Part shown: in pieces, positions 41,655 through 50,047 of the stretch
Layout: the number at the start of each line of letters is the position of its first letter
How positions within the stretch are numbered: position 1 is the first letter of the stretch
Origin: Bradyrhizobium sp. S69
Lineage (GTDB): Bacteria > Pseudomonadota > Alphaproteobacteria > Rhizobiales > Xanthobacteraceae
Length of the DNA: 64,000 bases
Assembly: GCF_009766005.1 (NCBI RefSeq)
Contig: NZ_LMUK01000038.1
Span: forward strand, 220,821-284,820
Direction: 5' to 3'
Made by a program: the position numbers and the translations under genes
Notes under the pieces: generated by a model
The model's database searches: none
What the model saw: the letters and a program-made list of their open reading frames with translations, nothing else
What the model was told of the DNA's origin: nothing

Positions 41655-42115
41655 ATGATCCGGATCAGGCTCGCCCGGCTGTCGGATGCCCAGTGCATTT
41701 CCGAATTGCTGACGGCCAACGCCGCCGACCACGGCGGCGTGCTGATGGGCCGATGGCCGGTCGAAACAATCCAGCGGCGCATCGCGGCGGAACAACGCAT
41801 CATCGTTGCCGTCGGCGATGATGACAGGCTTCTCGGCGCGCTGCTCACTTCGGAAAGAGGATTCGAAGCTGCGCCGCCTACGTGTACGGCCCGGTCTGCA
41901 TCGCCGCCGAAGCGCGAGGGCATGGTGTCCTTGAAGCCCTCCATGCGAAGCTTCGAACGATCTTTCGCGGTCGGGAGGCGGTCCTCTTCATCAGAGCGGA
42001 CAACCGGCGTTCGCTTGGAGCTCACCTGAAGCTTGGGATGTTGGAGGTCGCGCGTTTCGTACTGGACGACGAGTCTTTCATCGTCCTCAGCGACGAAAGC
42101 GGCGATCTCCGATAG
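41655..42115 (+). pseudogene. GNAT acetyltransferase, frameshifted
   Basis: The first part starts at 41655 (MIRIRLARLSDAQCISELL, GGAAG upstream) and reads to about 41875 in one frame. The homologous continuation YVYGPVCIAAEARGHGVLEALHAKLR is in another frame to 42115. The acetyl-CoA loop ARGHG lies in the second part. The shift is near 41865-41885. It may be a decayed gene or a sequence error, since both halves are otherwise intact. Confidence 0.7.
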
Positions 42116-42267
42116 GCGCCCCCGGCGGGGCGAGCGATCTGCTAAATAATTTTTCCAAGAAATCGAAGCCGCATCGAAACGGCAACGGTCGCTGATTCGA
42201 TTCTGCGGCCGGCAACGTCTCGCCGCGATCCGCTGTCGCGAATCGCGGCTGACGAAAGCCGTGCCGG

Positions 42268-43317
42268 CTAATGCGGCGGCGGTTTCTTCGGCGGCGGGGC
42301 ATGTGGCGCAGGCGGCTTCGGCGGCGGCGGCCGCCGGACTGCCGGCGCAGGTCGCGGCGGGGCCGGGCGCGGCGGTGCTGGTTTTGCGACCGCCGCTCGA
42401 GGCGCCGGCGCGGGTCTCACCACGGCCGCCTTAGGTGGCGGCGGTGTCGCGGTGCGCGGCTTGACCTGGTTAGTTTTGAGCTGATTGCCGACCGGCTTGG
42501 CTGGTGTTGCGACATTCGGCGCGTGGCCGATATTGGCAACCGGCGGTTTCTTCTCGAGCGCCGCCGGGCCCGCGGGCGCGGGGCCTTGTTTTCCTTCCCG
42601 TGCGACTTCGTGCGCGGGCACGACGCCCTTGCCGGTGAATTCACCCGGCTTCGAAGTTGCTGCGATCGCCGGCCGTCCATGATTGACCGACGCCAGCAGC
42701 GACTTGTCCGTGCTCGCGGTCTTTTCGTGTTGGACTTGTCCGGCGGTCGGCGGCACATGCCGCTCATGCGCGAAGGTTTGCTCTTCGGCCGTGGGCCGCA
42801 CCGTCGTGCCGCCGGCGCCGCCGTTGAAGCTCGTCCTGGGCGCGTTGGCGTTGACGATCACGGTCTTGTTGTAAACGTTGGTGATCCTGACGCCGCCGAA
42901 ATTATTGACGGTCCTGTTGTAGGCGAACACGCCGTTGTTCCAGTAGCCGCCTTCGTAACCGGCTCCGCCATATCCGAAGCCGTAATTCACGCCGCCGTAA
43001 AAGCCGATATGCGGTCCCCAATAGCCTGCATTCCACGCGTAGGTGCCGTCGTGCCAGCCCCAATATCCCGGCGTCCAAAGCAGTCCGACGTCCGGCGGCT
43101 CAACCCAGGTGCCCGGCACCCAATAATAGCCGTCCGGACCATAGGCCCAGAAGCCGGGCGTCCAGATATAGCCCGGCGCCGGAATCTCGGGCTGTTCGTA
43201 GACCGGCAACTCCGGAGGGATCAGCGTGATGGTGAGAATTTGCGCGTGCGAGGCAGGCGGCAAGGTCGTGGCGAGCAACGCACACGACAACCAAATAACA
43301 AAGCCGAAGCGTTTCAT
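42268..43317 (-). CDS. YXWGXW-repeat secreted protein with Pro-rich tail
   Basis: This 349-residue protein has a signal peptide (MKRFGFVIWLSCALLATTLPPASHA). Aromatic repeats YIWTPGFWAYGPDGYYWVPGTW, WTPGYWGWHDGTYAW and WNAGYWGPHIGFYGG mark the YXWGXW family. The last about 90 residues are a Pro/Ala/Lys-rich tail. The protein is secreted or periplasmic; the function of this family is unknown. Confidence 0.85.
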   Translation of the reverse strand: MKRFGFVIWLSCALLATTLPPASHAQILTITLIPPELPVYEQPEIPAPGYIWTPGFWAYGPDGYYWVPGTWVEPPDVGLLWTPGYWGWHDGTYAWNAGYWGPHIGFYGGVNYGFGYGGAGYEGGYWNNGVFAYNRTVNNFGGVRITNVYNKTVIVNANAPRTSFNGGAGGTTVRPTAEEQTFAHERHVPPTAGQVQHEKTASTDKSLLASVNHGRPAIAATSKPGEFTGKGVVPAHEVAREGKQGPAPAGPAALEKKPPVANIGHAPNVATPAKPVGNQLKTNQVKPRTATPPPPKAAVVRPAPAPRAAVAKPAPPRPAPPRPAPAVRRPPPPKPPAPHAPPPKKPPPH

Positions 43318-43589
43318 CCGGATTCCCCAGGAACATTACAGCCAGTTCACACTCGTGAGCGAATGGCACGACATTGTGGCACGGGCAAATTGTTTTCGGT
43401 TCGCAACGCTTTTCCTTCGGGTTTTCTTAGTTGCTGTCAGCTTGGTGTAAGCTTTGAGCACGTCGGCACCGGAGAGAAGCTGATAAGCACCGTTTCGGTC
43501 ACCGGCGGATCGGGCTTTGTCGACTTGTAAAAATCCGGGCTCGATGATCAATTGCCGCCGGTTCAAACCTGCATTGGGAATTTTGGCTG

Positions 43590-44375
43590 ATGGACAAGAC
43601 GCTCGCGGCCGCACAGATCATCGCCGCCGCCCGCCGCAATCGCACGCGATTGGGCGCGCTTTCGTCCGACATCGCGCCACGGGATGAAGCGGAAGGGTAT
43701 CGCATTCAACGCGCGGCCCGCGATCTGCTGCTGCCGCATTTCGGCGCGATGGTCGGCTACAAGATCGGCTGCACCAGCGCGGTGATGCAGCAATATCTCA
43801 AGATTCCCCATCCCTGCGCCGGCAGCGTATTCGCCAAGGGTGTGCATGACAGCGGCGTATCGTTGCCATCGAACGATTTCGTTCGCGTCGGCGTCGAATG
43901 CGAGATCGCGGTCCGGCTCGGGCAGGACCTGCCGGCAGCGCAGGCGCCGTTCACGGCGGACAGCGTCGCGCGCGCGATCGAAGCCTATCATCCCGCGATC
44001 GAGATCGTCGATGAGCGGTATGTCGATTGGCAGACCCTCGGCGCGGCGACGCTGGTGGCCGACGATTTCTATGCCGCCGGCTGCGTGCTCGGGGCGCCGG
44101 TGGCGCGATCCGCCGTGCCCGATCTGCTCAAGGTGGTCGGCCGCGCCATCATCAATGATGTCGAGGTCAGCCGCGGCACCGGTGCGGACGTGCTCGGTCA
44201 TCCGCACAATCCGCTGGCGTGGCTTGCCAACCATCTTGCCGCCGATGGCAAGGGCCTGCGCGCCGGCCAGATCGTATTGACCGGCAGCCTGGTCAAAACC
44301 ATCTGGCTCAACGCCGGCGACAAGGTGACGATGGAGCTGTCGCAGCTCGGCGCGGTGCACGCGGCGTTCTCCTGA
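43590..44375 (+). CDS. FAH-family hydratase/decarboxylase (2-keto-4-pentenoate hydratase type)
   Basis: This 261-residue protein resembles MhpD-type enzymes: VGYKIGCTSAVMQQ (about 51-64), VECEIAVRLGQDLP with the metal-binding E-x-E, IEIVDERYVDW and LTGSLVKTIWLNAGD near the end. The family hydrates 2-hydroxypenta-2,4-dienoate-type intermediates of aromatic catabolism or decarboxylates related acids. No neighbouring catabolic genes are seen, so the pathway is open. Confidence 0.88.
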   Translation: MDKTLAAAQIIAAARRNRTRLGALSSDIAPRDEAEGYRIQRAARDLLLPHFGAMVGYKIGCTSAVMQQYLKIPHPCAGSVFAKGVHDSGVSLPSNDFVRVGVECEIAVRLGQDLPAAQAPFTADSVARAIEAYHPAIEIVDERYVDWQTLGAATLVADDFYAAGCVLGAPVARSAVPDLLKVVGRAIINDVEVSRGTGADVLGHPHNPLAWLANHLAADGKGLRAGQIVLTGSLVKTIWLNAGDKVTMELSQLGAVHAAFS

Positions 44376-44382
44376 GTATCGC

Positions 44383-44397
44383 TTAAGCATGCGTTAA
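44383..44397. promoter_or_regulatory. Perfect CtrA box upstream of the redoxin/2OG-oxygenase gene
   Basis: TTAA-GCATGCG-TTAA followed by CC is an exact TTAA-N7-TTAACC site. It lies 83 bp before the gene starting at 44480 and just after the hydratase stop. The regulated gene has no obvious flagellar role. Confidence 0.7.
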
Positions 44398-44479
44398 CCA
44401 TGACCGCGCTAGCTTTTTGCGAGCACAGCCTCCGTTCGAGAGGCTGTCGTGATCAATCCAGCAAGCAAGCGGTGGCCGC

Positions 44480-45604
44480 ATGATTCTAGGTGATCCCGTA
44501 CCCTGGTTCAGTGCACCCCTGGTAACGGGCGGCTCGTTCGACCTGCATGTCAGCGCCGGCCGCTGGGTGGTCCTGAGCTTCCTCGGCTCGCCGGCAAATC
44601 CGCGCGCGATGACCGAGTTCGCCGGGCTGGTCGGTGCGAGTGCCGGGCTTGCCGAAGACCATGTCGTCGTCTGCTGTGTCTTCACCGGGCCGCCGGGCGA
44701 ACTCGATAGCCTCGCCGCGGTCGCCAGCAACAAGCTGTTCTGCCTCGCCGACTACGACGGCGCGATCAGCCGTTCGTTCGGTGCATCCGAGATGCCGCGC
44801 ACCATCGTGCTCGATCCGATGCTGCGATCGATCGCCGATATCGCCTGGGACAATCCTCAAGGCCACGCCGAGACCGTTCGCGCGGTTCTGCAAGGCCTTC
44901 CCGACGTCGAGCAATCCGCCGGCGTATCGATGTTCGCGCCGGCCCTGATCGTGCCGCGCGTCTTCAGTTTTGAGCTGTGCGATTTTCTCGTGCAGTTCTA
45001 CGAGCAGCAGGGCGGCGTCGATTCCGGCTTTCAACTCGATGTTGCCGGCAAGACCACCACGTTGTCCGACTGGCGGCTCAAGCGCCGCAGCGACGTTCCG
45101 GTGGCAGCCCCCGAAGTCCGCGAACTGGTGCGCGGCCAGATCGTGCGCCGGCTATTGCCGCAAATCGAGCAGAACTTCCAATTCAAGGCGACGCGGATGG
45201 ATCGCTACATCGTCGCCTGCTACGACAGCGAAGTCGGCGGCCACTTCCATCGCCATCGCGACAACGTCAACGCCGGCGCGCAACACCGGCGTTTTGCCGT
45301 TTCGATCAACCTCAACAAGGATTTTGAAGGTTGCGATCTGATGTTTCCGGAGTTCGGCCGCAAGGTCTACCGTCCGCCGGAAGGCGGCGCGCTGGTGTTT
45401 TCATGCGGCGCGCTGCATCAGGTGACGCCCGTCACCAAAGGCCGGCGCTATGCCTTCCTGGCATTCCTGTATGCCGAGGAAGACGCAAAAAAGCGCGAAG
45501 CCAATAATGCGAAACTGCATGCCGGCGAACAGCAATATGTCGCCGGACGGGATCGGTTGTTCCCCGAGGACGCCGAGCCAGAGCCCATGGTTGCGGTAGC
45601 CTGA
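44480..45604 (+). CDS. Fusion of a redoxin-like domain and a 2OG-Fe(II) dioxygenase
   Basis: This 374-residue protein has a peroxiredoxin-like thioredoxin-fold domain (about 1-140) with AGRWVVLSFLGSPANPRAM where the peroxidatic Cys normally sits; that Cys is absent. A double-stranded beta-helix 2OG oxygenase (about 155-335) follows, with Fe ligands H259-x-D261 (GGHFHRHRDN) and H313 (SCGALHQVTPVTKGRR) and R322/R323 for 2-oxoglutarate. It resembles prolyl-hydroxylase-type enzymes. It is probably cytosolic and under CtrA control; substrate unknown. Confidence 0.85.
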   Translation: MILGDPVPWFSAPLVTGGSFDLHVSAGRWVVLSFLGSPANPRAMTEFAGLVGASAGLAEDHVVVCCVFTGPPGELDSLAAVASNKLFCLADYDGAISRSFGASEMPRTIVLDPMLRSIADIAWDNPQGHAETVRAVLQGLPDVEQSAGVSMFAPALIVPRVFSFELCDFLVQFYEQQGGVDSGFQLDVAGKTTTLSDWRLKRRSDVPVAAPEVRELVRGQIVRRLLPQIEQNFQFKATRMDRYIVACYDSEVGGHFHRHRDNVNAGAQHRRFAVSINLNKDFEGCDLMFPEFGRKVYRPPEGGALVFSCGALHQVTPVTKGRRYAFLAFLYAEEDAKKREANNAKLHAGEQQYVAGRDRLFPEDAEPEPMVAVA

Positions 45605-45635
45605 TCCAGTCTCCCGATCCCGGCAGGATCTGGCC

Positions 45636-45899
45636 TCATTTCTGATCGGGCCAAAAATCGTTCGACGAATCCGTCGGAGGATCTTCCGCGGAAGGCTCGG
45701 GCAATTCGAACACGCCTAGCCGAAAGTCATCCTCGGTTTCGGCTGCCGGCGGCCGGTAGAGCGTGAACGATGCGTTTGGGAATTGCCGCCAGACCGCGAG
45801 CTCTTGCTCGGTGATCGTGAGCCAGCCAAACTTGAACATGTATCGACCCGGCGCGGTGACGCGTCCGACCTTGGCCCAGTTGACCTTGTTGACCGCCAA
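45636..45899 (-). CDS. Small conserved protein, unknown
   Basis: About 87 residues from TTG 45899, which has a perfect GGAGGAA ribosome site 4 nt upstream; the longer frame from 45965 has an Arg-rich leader and is less likely. Sequence MAVNKVNWAKVGRVTAPGRYMFKFGWLTITEQELAVWRQF. The acidic C-terminus ends SSNDFWPDQK. I recognise no domain. Confidence 0.7.
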   Translation of the reverse strand: MAVNKVNWAKVGRVTAPGRYMFKFGWLTITEQELAVWRQFPNASFTLYRPPAAETEDDFRLGVFELPEPSAEDPPTDSSNDFWPDQK

Positions 45900-45991
45900 T
45901 CCCGTTCCTCCGCGCGATCTTGTCCTTCCATGATAGCGGGAGCTGCCGCGGGTTGCAAAACTCATCGCGCGCCATTCACTTGTTCCAATAT

Positions 45992-46189
45992 TTACTTGGT
46001 CAGTGACGGCCGGCCTCGTCTGGCAAACCGAATTCCCTGCTTGTCGGCGGCAATGCGCAGTTGGCTGGCCTTCTTGAGGGCTTCACTGCGCACCAGGCCG
46101 CTCGGCAGCTTGAGGGCTTCGGTAAGAGCTTCGTCGGCCAGCATGGCCAATTCATGGATATCCAAAGGCTCTGGTTGGCGCTGCGGCAT
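45992..46189 (-). CDS. Small helical protein, unknown
   Basis: This 65-residue protein MPQRQPEPLDIHELAMLADE is mostly helical, with LRIAADKQGIRFARRGRPSLTK at the end. A GGGGGTAG-like ribosome site precedes the ATG. The basic C-terminus suggests nucleic-acid contact, but no family is recognised. Confidence 0.65.
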   Translation of the reverse strand: MPQRQPEPLDIHELAMLADEALTEALKLPSGLVRSEALKKASQLRIAADKQGIRFARRGRPSLTK

Positions 46190-46503
46190 GATCTACCCCC
46201 GCGCCCGGGCGCGGCCGCGTGCAGTAGACGTCACGTGCTTTTCGGGAGCGTGCCCGGTGGCCAACTCTGTCCGCATGATTTTCATTGATGCAATCTGGAA
46301 TCGCGCGGCTCGACGAAGCATGATCGGAACTCGCAAAGCCGCTTGACGCTGAGTGGGTGCTGTTGTTCGTCGGGGACGAACGGGGCAGCGCCGGTCTGAT
46401 ATCATCCTCGAACAGAGAGAAGTCATCACGACTGAACAAGAACTCATCACATCTAGATGAGCCGCAGCGATGCTTGAAGACGGCGGAAGATACCGGTTCA
46501 GCT

Positions 46504-46579
46504 GTAGCCCGCATGAGCCCTCGCGATATGCGGGAGGCGCGGTACGAACCCGGATATCGCAAGGGCTCATCCGGGCTAC
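46504..46579. repeat. Imperfect palindromic intergenic repeat (GTAGCCCG...CGGGCTAC)
   Basis: GTAGCCCGCATGAGCCCTCG pairs with CAAGGGCTCATCCGGGCTAC across an inner GATATGCGGG/CCCGGATATC stem, forming a 76-bp near-palindrome. I recognise this type of element as common between genes in Bradyrhizobium and relatives. The rest of the 404-bp gap 46190-46593 holds no gene I can support. Confidence 0.7.
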
Positions 46580-46593
46580 GCTTGCTCGCGCAT

Positions 46594-46986
46594 TCAGATC
46601 GTGGGAACGACGGCGTGCGACAGATACAGGAACATCGAGAGCCCAAGCAGGATCAGCAGGGACGCCAGAGCGAGATCGAGTTTCGAGCCGGCTCCCGGTT
46701 TCGGTTCGTCGCTGTCGATATCTCTGGCATTCCTGACGAAACGTATCATCGCCAACGCAACCATCGCGGTGCCGACGACGATCAGCGTCAGTCCGGCGAA
46801 ATTGCCGAACTTCTGCCCGGCGGGTGACAGCATCCGGCCGGAACCGGAAAGCGAGGGAGCGACGGTCTCCAGGAACAGGTCGAAACGCTCGACCAGAAAA
46901 CCAAAAGCCATCACGGCGATCGCGGTTCTGACCCAGGCGAGAAAGGTCCGTTCATTCGCCGCGTGATCGCTGAAATTCCTGATCAT
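46594..46986 (-). CDS. DUF202 (YidH-like) membrane protein
   Basis: This 130-residue protein has three TM helices. The signature DHAANERTFLAWVRTAIAVMAFGFLVERF at the N-terminus, followed by GLTLIVVGTAMVALAMIRFVRN, defines DUF202. Its function in the inner membrane is unknown. The N-terminal residues face the cytoplasm by the positive-inside rule. Confidence 0.9.
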   Translation of the reverse strand: MIRNFSDHAANERTFLAWVRTAIAVMAFGFLVERFDLFLETVAPSLSGSGRMLSPAGQKFGNFAGLTLIVVGTAMVALAMIRFVRNARDIDSDEPKPGAGSKLDLALASLLILLGLSMFLYLSHAVVPTI

Positions 46987-47010
46987 GATGGTTGCAGCCT
47001 CGCGAAAGCG

Positions 47011-47292
47011 TCATGCCGTCGGGTGAACATGCTTGGTGAAAATCCGCAGCACCGCGCCCTTTACGGCCGGTTTCTCGTCGTACAGATCGGAAGCGACCTG
47101 TTCGATGGCGTCGCGGTGCGCCAAAAACTGCGCCTGGCGGGCGCTGTTCTCGGTCCCCTTGACCCCGATGAGCTCGTCCATCGCCGCGTCACTGATCCGG
47201 CATTCGACCGGCTCATCCCCATTCAGCAGGATAAACACGAAAGCCAGCCGCTCGCTATCATGTCCGATAATCTTGCCACGTGTCAGCGGCAT
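47011..47292 (-). CDS. DUF1488 family protein
   Basis: About 93 residues from the ATG at 47292 (MPLTRGKIIGHDSERLAFVF); a Met at 47322 adds ten residues. The block VECRISDAAMDELIG with AVKGAVLRIFTKHV fits DUF1488, a small cytosolic family of unknown role. It lies downstream of nothing obviously co-regulated. Confidence 0.65.
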   Translation of the reverse strand: MPLTRGKIIGHDSERLAFVFILLNGDEPVECRISDAAMDELIGVKGTENSARQAQFLAHRDAIEQVASDLYDEKPAVKGAVLRIFTKHVHPTA

Positions 47293-47469
47293 CGAAGGCA
47301 CCCCCGAAGCTTCGTTTCCCATGGTGGTTTTCGGCGCTAATTTTGTCGAGAGGATGGACTGGTCCCGCTCTAGCCGCGACGGCCGGCGATTATCATCGGC
47401 TGCCGGGCTTTGGTCGGGGTTCGCAGCTAAGGGGCTCGCAGCCGATTGCGTCTGGATGGGCTCTCTCGA

Positions 47470-48858
47470 TCAGTGTCCGTCGGGCGTCCGGACGCCATAC
47501 CACTTGTCGCGCACCTGCAGATAATGCACGCTCGGGTCGTAGACCGAGGTGGCCAGATTGAGCACCTGCGGCGACAACCGACCCACCGCGTTCAGGACCG
47601 CATATGAGGCGACCACGCGATCGTGCTGTGCGGTGACGAGCGCGATGCGGGCGTTGACCAGCGCCTGCTGGGCGTTCAGCACATCGAGCGTGGTGCGCTG
47701 TCCGGCCTTGGCCTCGTCGCGTACGCCGTCGAGGGCGATCTCGGAAGCGCTCACCTGCGACTGCGCCGACGCCACTTGCGCTTTGCCCGCCACCAATTGC
47801 CCCCATGCGGTCACGACGTTGGCACGGGCCTGGTCGCGAACCATTTCCAGGTTGAGACGCTGCTGTTCCAGGCTTTCCTTGGACTGGCGGATCAGTGAAT
47901 ATTCGGCGCCCCCCTGATAGACCGGGACCGAGAGCTGCGCGGTCGCGGAGACGGCGGCTTCCCGGAAGACGATCAGTTGCTGTTCGTAGGCTTCCTGCGC
48001 GGCGATCTGTACCGTGAGCGTCGGCAACAGCGCGCCTTCGTTGATCTTGACCTGGAGATAGTTGACGTCGATGCCGAACATCGCCGCGGTCACGTTCGGA
48101 GACTGCTTCAAGCCGAGATCGACCGCGGCGGCCAGCGTTGCCGGCAGGAAGCGATCGATCGGCGAGCCCGGCGCCAGCGCCTGCGGTTCGTTGCCGATGA
48201 TGCGGCGGAAATTCGATCGCGTCGTCGTCAGCGTCGCTTCGGCCGCGAGTTCCTGGGTCTTGCCGGCGGCGAGTTGCGCATCGGCCTGGGCGACATCGGT
48301 ATTGGTGAGTTCGCCAACCCGGAACCGCTCCTTGGTCTGGTCCAGCGTTTCCAGGAGGACCCTGACATTGCTGCGCTGAACCTCGACGATGGCGCCGTCG
48401 CGCAGGAAGTCCATGTAGATGGTGGCGGCGTTGAGCAGAACCGTCTGTTCGAGCACCCGCAGGCCTTCGCGTGCGCCCGAAACCTGGCTCTCCGCCGCGC
48501 GCGTCTTGTTGGCGGTTTGATTGCCGTTATACAGCGTCTGCGTGACCGTGGCGCCGACGCTACGCGGTGCGTTGGTGCCGTGAATTTCGCCTTCGGCAGC
48601 CGGCGCGATACCGTAGGTATCGGTATATTGGTAGCCGGCGCTGGCGGTAATCGCGGCCTGGGGACGATAGCCCGCCAACGCCTGCGAAACATTCTCGTCG
48701 GTGGAGCGGACCTGGGCGCGTTGTGCATTGAGCTGCGGATTGCTCTGATAGGCGCGCACCAAGGCGGCCTCGATGGTATCGGCGAGGGCAGGTGCGTGGC
48801 CCGCCATCGTCATCAGAAGAACCGTAACCGCAACCCCGTGAACGCTTCTCAAACCCAT
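47470..48858 (-). CDS. TolC-family outer-membrane channel protein
   Basis: This 462-residue protein starts at 48858 (MGLRSVHGVAVTVLLMTMAG, signal peptide to about residue 27) and is a TolC-type outer-membrane factor. Family marks are IEAALVRAYQSNPQLNAQRAQV, VTQTLYNGNQTANKTRAAESQV and GEL(T)NTDVAQADAQLA, plus a repeat of the two halves around YQGGAEYSLIRQSKESLEQQ. It serves a type I secretion or RND system encoded elsewhere. The giant exoprotein at 63347 is one possible type I substrate, but linkage is not shown. The longer upstream frame to 49128 is not coding. Confidence 0.9.
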   Translation of the reverse strand: MGLRSVHGVAVTVLLMTMAGHAPALADTIEAALVRAYQSNPQLNAQRAQVRSTDENVSQALAGYRPQAAITASAGYQYTDTYGIAPAAEGEIHGTNAPRSVGATVTQTLYNGNQTANKTRAAESQVSGAREGLRVLEQTVLLNAATIYMDFLRDGAIVEVQRSNVRVLLETLDQTKERFRVGELTNTDVAQADAQLAAGKTQELAAEATLTTTRSNFRRIIGNEPQALAPGSPIDRFLPATLAAAVDLGLKQSPNVTAAMFGIDVNYLQVKINEGALLPTLTVQIAAQEAYEQQLIVFREAAVSATAQLSVPVYQGGAEYSLIRQSKESLEQQRLNLEMVRDQARANVVTAWGQLVAGKAQVASAQSQVSASEIALDGVRDEAKAGQRTTLDVLNAQQALVNARIALVTAQHDRVVASYAVLNAVGRLSPQVLNLATSVYDPSVHYLQVRDKWYGVRTPDGH

Positions 48859-49129
48859 TCTACGCGCCTTGTTGCCGCACCGATGTACAGCGGTACACTT
48901 GCCATGCCATTCCTGCCAGAGCCCGCAACGGTAATCCGTCGATGCGGCAGGAGGCAAGCTATCCGTCAACCAACTTTGCGTGCACAGATCGCGCGCGCAG
49001 TCGATCGAAGGCAGCGAAAGCGCAACGATGGCTCGACCGTCGATCGGCCGCTTACAAATCCTGTGGCTCCGACAACACAGTCGACTCGATTCCGCAACAA
49101 ATAGAAACAGTCGAACGCGCTCTCGCAAA

Positions 49130-49165
49130 AATACGCACGGCCTCCGCCAGGGGAGCTGGCGGAGG
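49130..49165 (-). terminator. Terminator after the flgFGAH operon
   Basis: CCTCCGCCAG (49141-49150) and CTGGCGGAGG (49156-49165) form a perfect stem with a 5-nt loop. On the minus strand it is followed by a TATTTTT tract about 9 nt further on. It lies 64 bp beyond the flgH stop. The 371-bp gap 48859-49229 otherwise holds the tolC-family upstream region; no gene is seen. Confidence 0.75.
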
Positions 49166-49229
49166 CCGCGTAGAACATCTCACGGCGCCTAGGTTCGCCA
49201 TGAGATGTGGGAGCTCTTGAAATCAACCG

Positions 49230-50042
49230 CTAGAACGGCAACAGCACGTCCATCACCTGTTGGCCGTAGCGCTGCTGTTGGACGTCGCTGATCTGGCCGT
49301 GGCCGCCATAGGCGATGCGGGCCTGCGCGATCTTGCTTGAATCGATGGTGTTGTCGCTCTGGATGTCTTCCGGACGGACGATGCCGGCGACGATCAATTC
49401 GCGCATTTCGAAATTGACGCGGATCTCCTGCTTGCCCTCGACCACCATGTTGCCGTTCGGCAGCAACTGGGTGACGACGGCGGCGATGTTGGTGGTCAGG
49501 CTTTCCTGCCGCTGAATCGTTCCCTTGCCGTCGCTGGAAGAGGTCGCGTCGGCGGTCAACAGCCGCCCGGGCAGAACCTTCGCAGCGGTGCCGGTTAACA
49601 GGCCCGAGCCCAGAAAATTGGTGATGCCGGAATCCTCGCTGGTGGACCGGCTGCGCTGGGTCTCGTTGGCGAAATTGGCCTGGTCGGTGATGTTGACGGT
49701 GACGGTCAGGAGGTCACCGATCTGGTGGGCGCGCTGATCCTTGAAGAACGACCGCGAGCCGTTGCGCCACAGCGAATTGGCATTATACGAAACCGCTTCC
49801 GGCTTCGGCATCGGCATCTGCACCGGCTTGTAGCCCGGTTGTGTGGTCGGATTTTCGATGGACGAGAGTTTCGGCGTCTCGCCGATTTGCGAAAGCCGGT
49901 CGATCGACGAACAGCCGCCGGCGACGCTGATCACGGTCAGCATGGTGCCCGCGAGAGCGATGCGATTGAACTTCGCCCGGTTGAAGATGAGCCGGTCGAT
50001 ACCCAACGAATTCATACAAGACTTCACACGATACTTGGACAT
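49230..50042 (-). CDS. flgH: Flagellar L-ring lipoprotein FlgH
   Basis: This 270-residue lipoprotein has the lipobox VAGGCSS (Cys44), so it is lipidated and outer-membrane anchored. Family marks are SLWRNGSRSFFKDQRAHQIGDLLTVTVNITDQANF and the C-terminal VEGKQEIRVNFEMRELIVAGIVRPEDIQSDN. The start at 50042 is 5 bp from the flgA stop; a Met at 50015 is an alternative giving a more usual leader length. It closes the flgF-G-A-H operon. Confidence 0.94.
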   Translation of the reverse strand: MSKYRVKSCMNSLGIDRLIFNRAKFNRIALAGTMLTVISVAGGCSSIDRLSQIGETPKLSSIENPTTQPGYKPVQMPMPKPEAVSYNANSLWRNGSRSFFKDQRAHQIGDLLTVTVNITDQANFANETQRSRSTSEDSGITNFLGSGLLTGTAAKVLPGRLLTADATSSSDGKGTIQRQESLTTNIAAVVTQLLPNGNMVVEGKQEIRVNFEMRELIVAGIVRPEDIQSDNTIDSSKIAQARIAYGGHGQISDVQQQRYGQQVMDVLLPF

Positions 50043-50047
50043 CGAAC

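Noticed and set aside
42271..43530. 419-codon plus-strand open frame opposite the YXWGXW protein
   Set aside because: Low-complexity Arg-rich product; the minus-strand gene has a signal peptide and family repeats.
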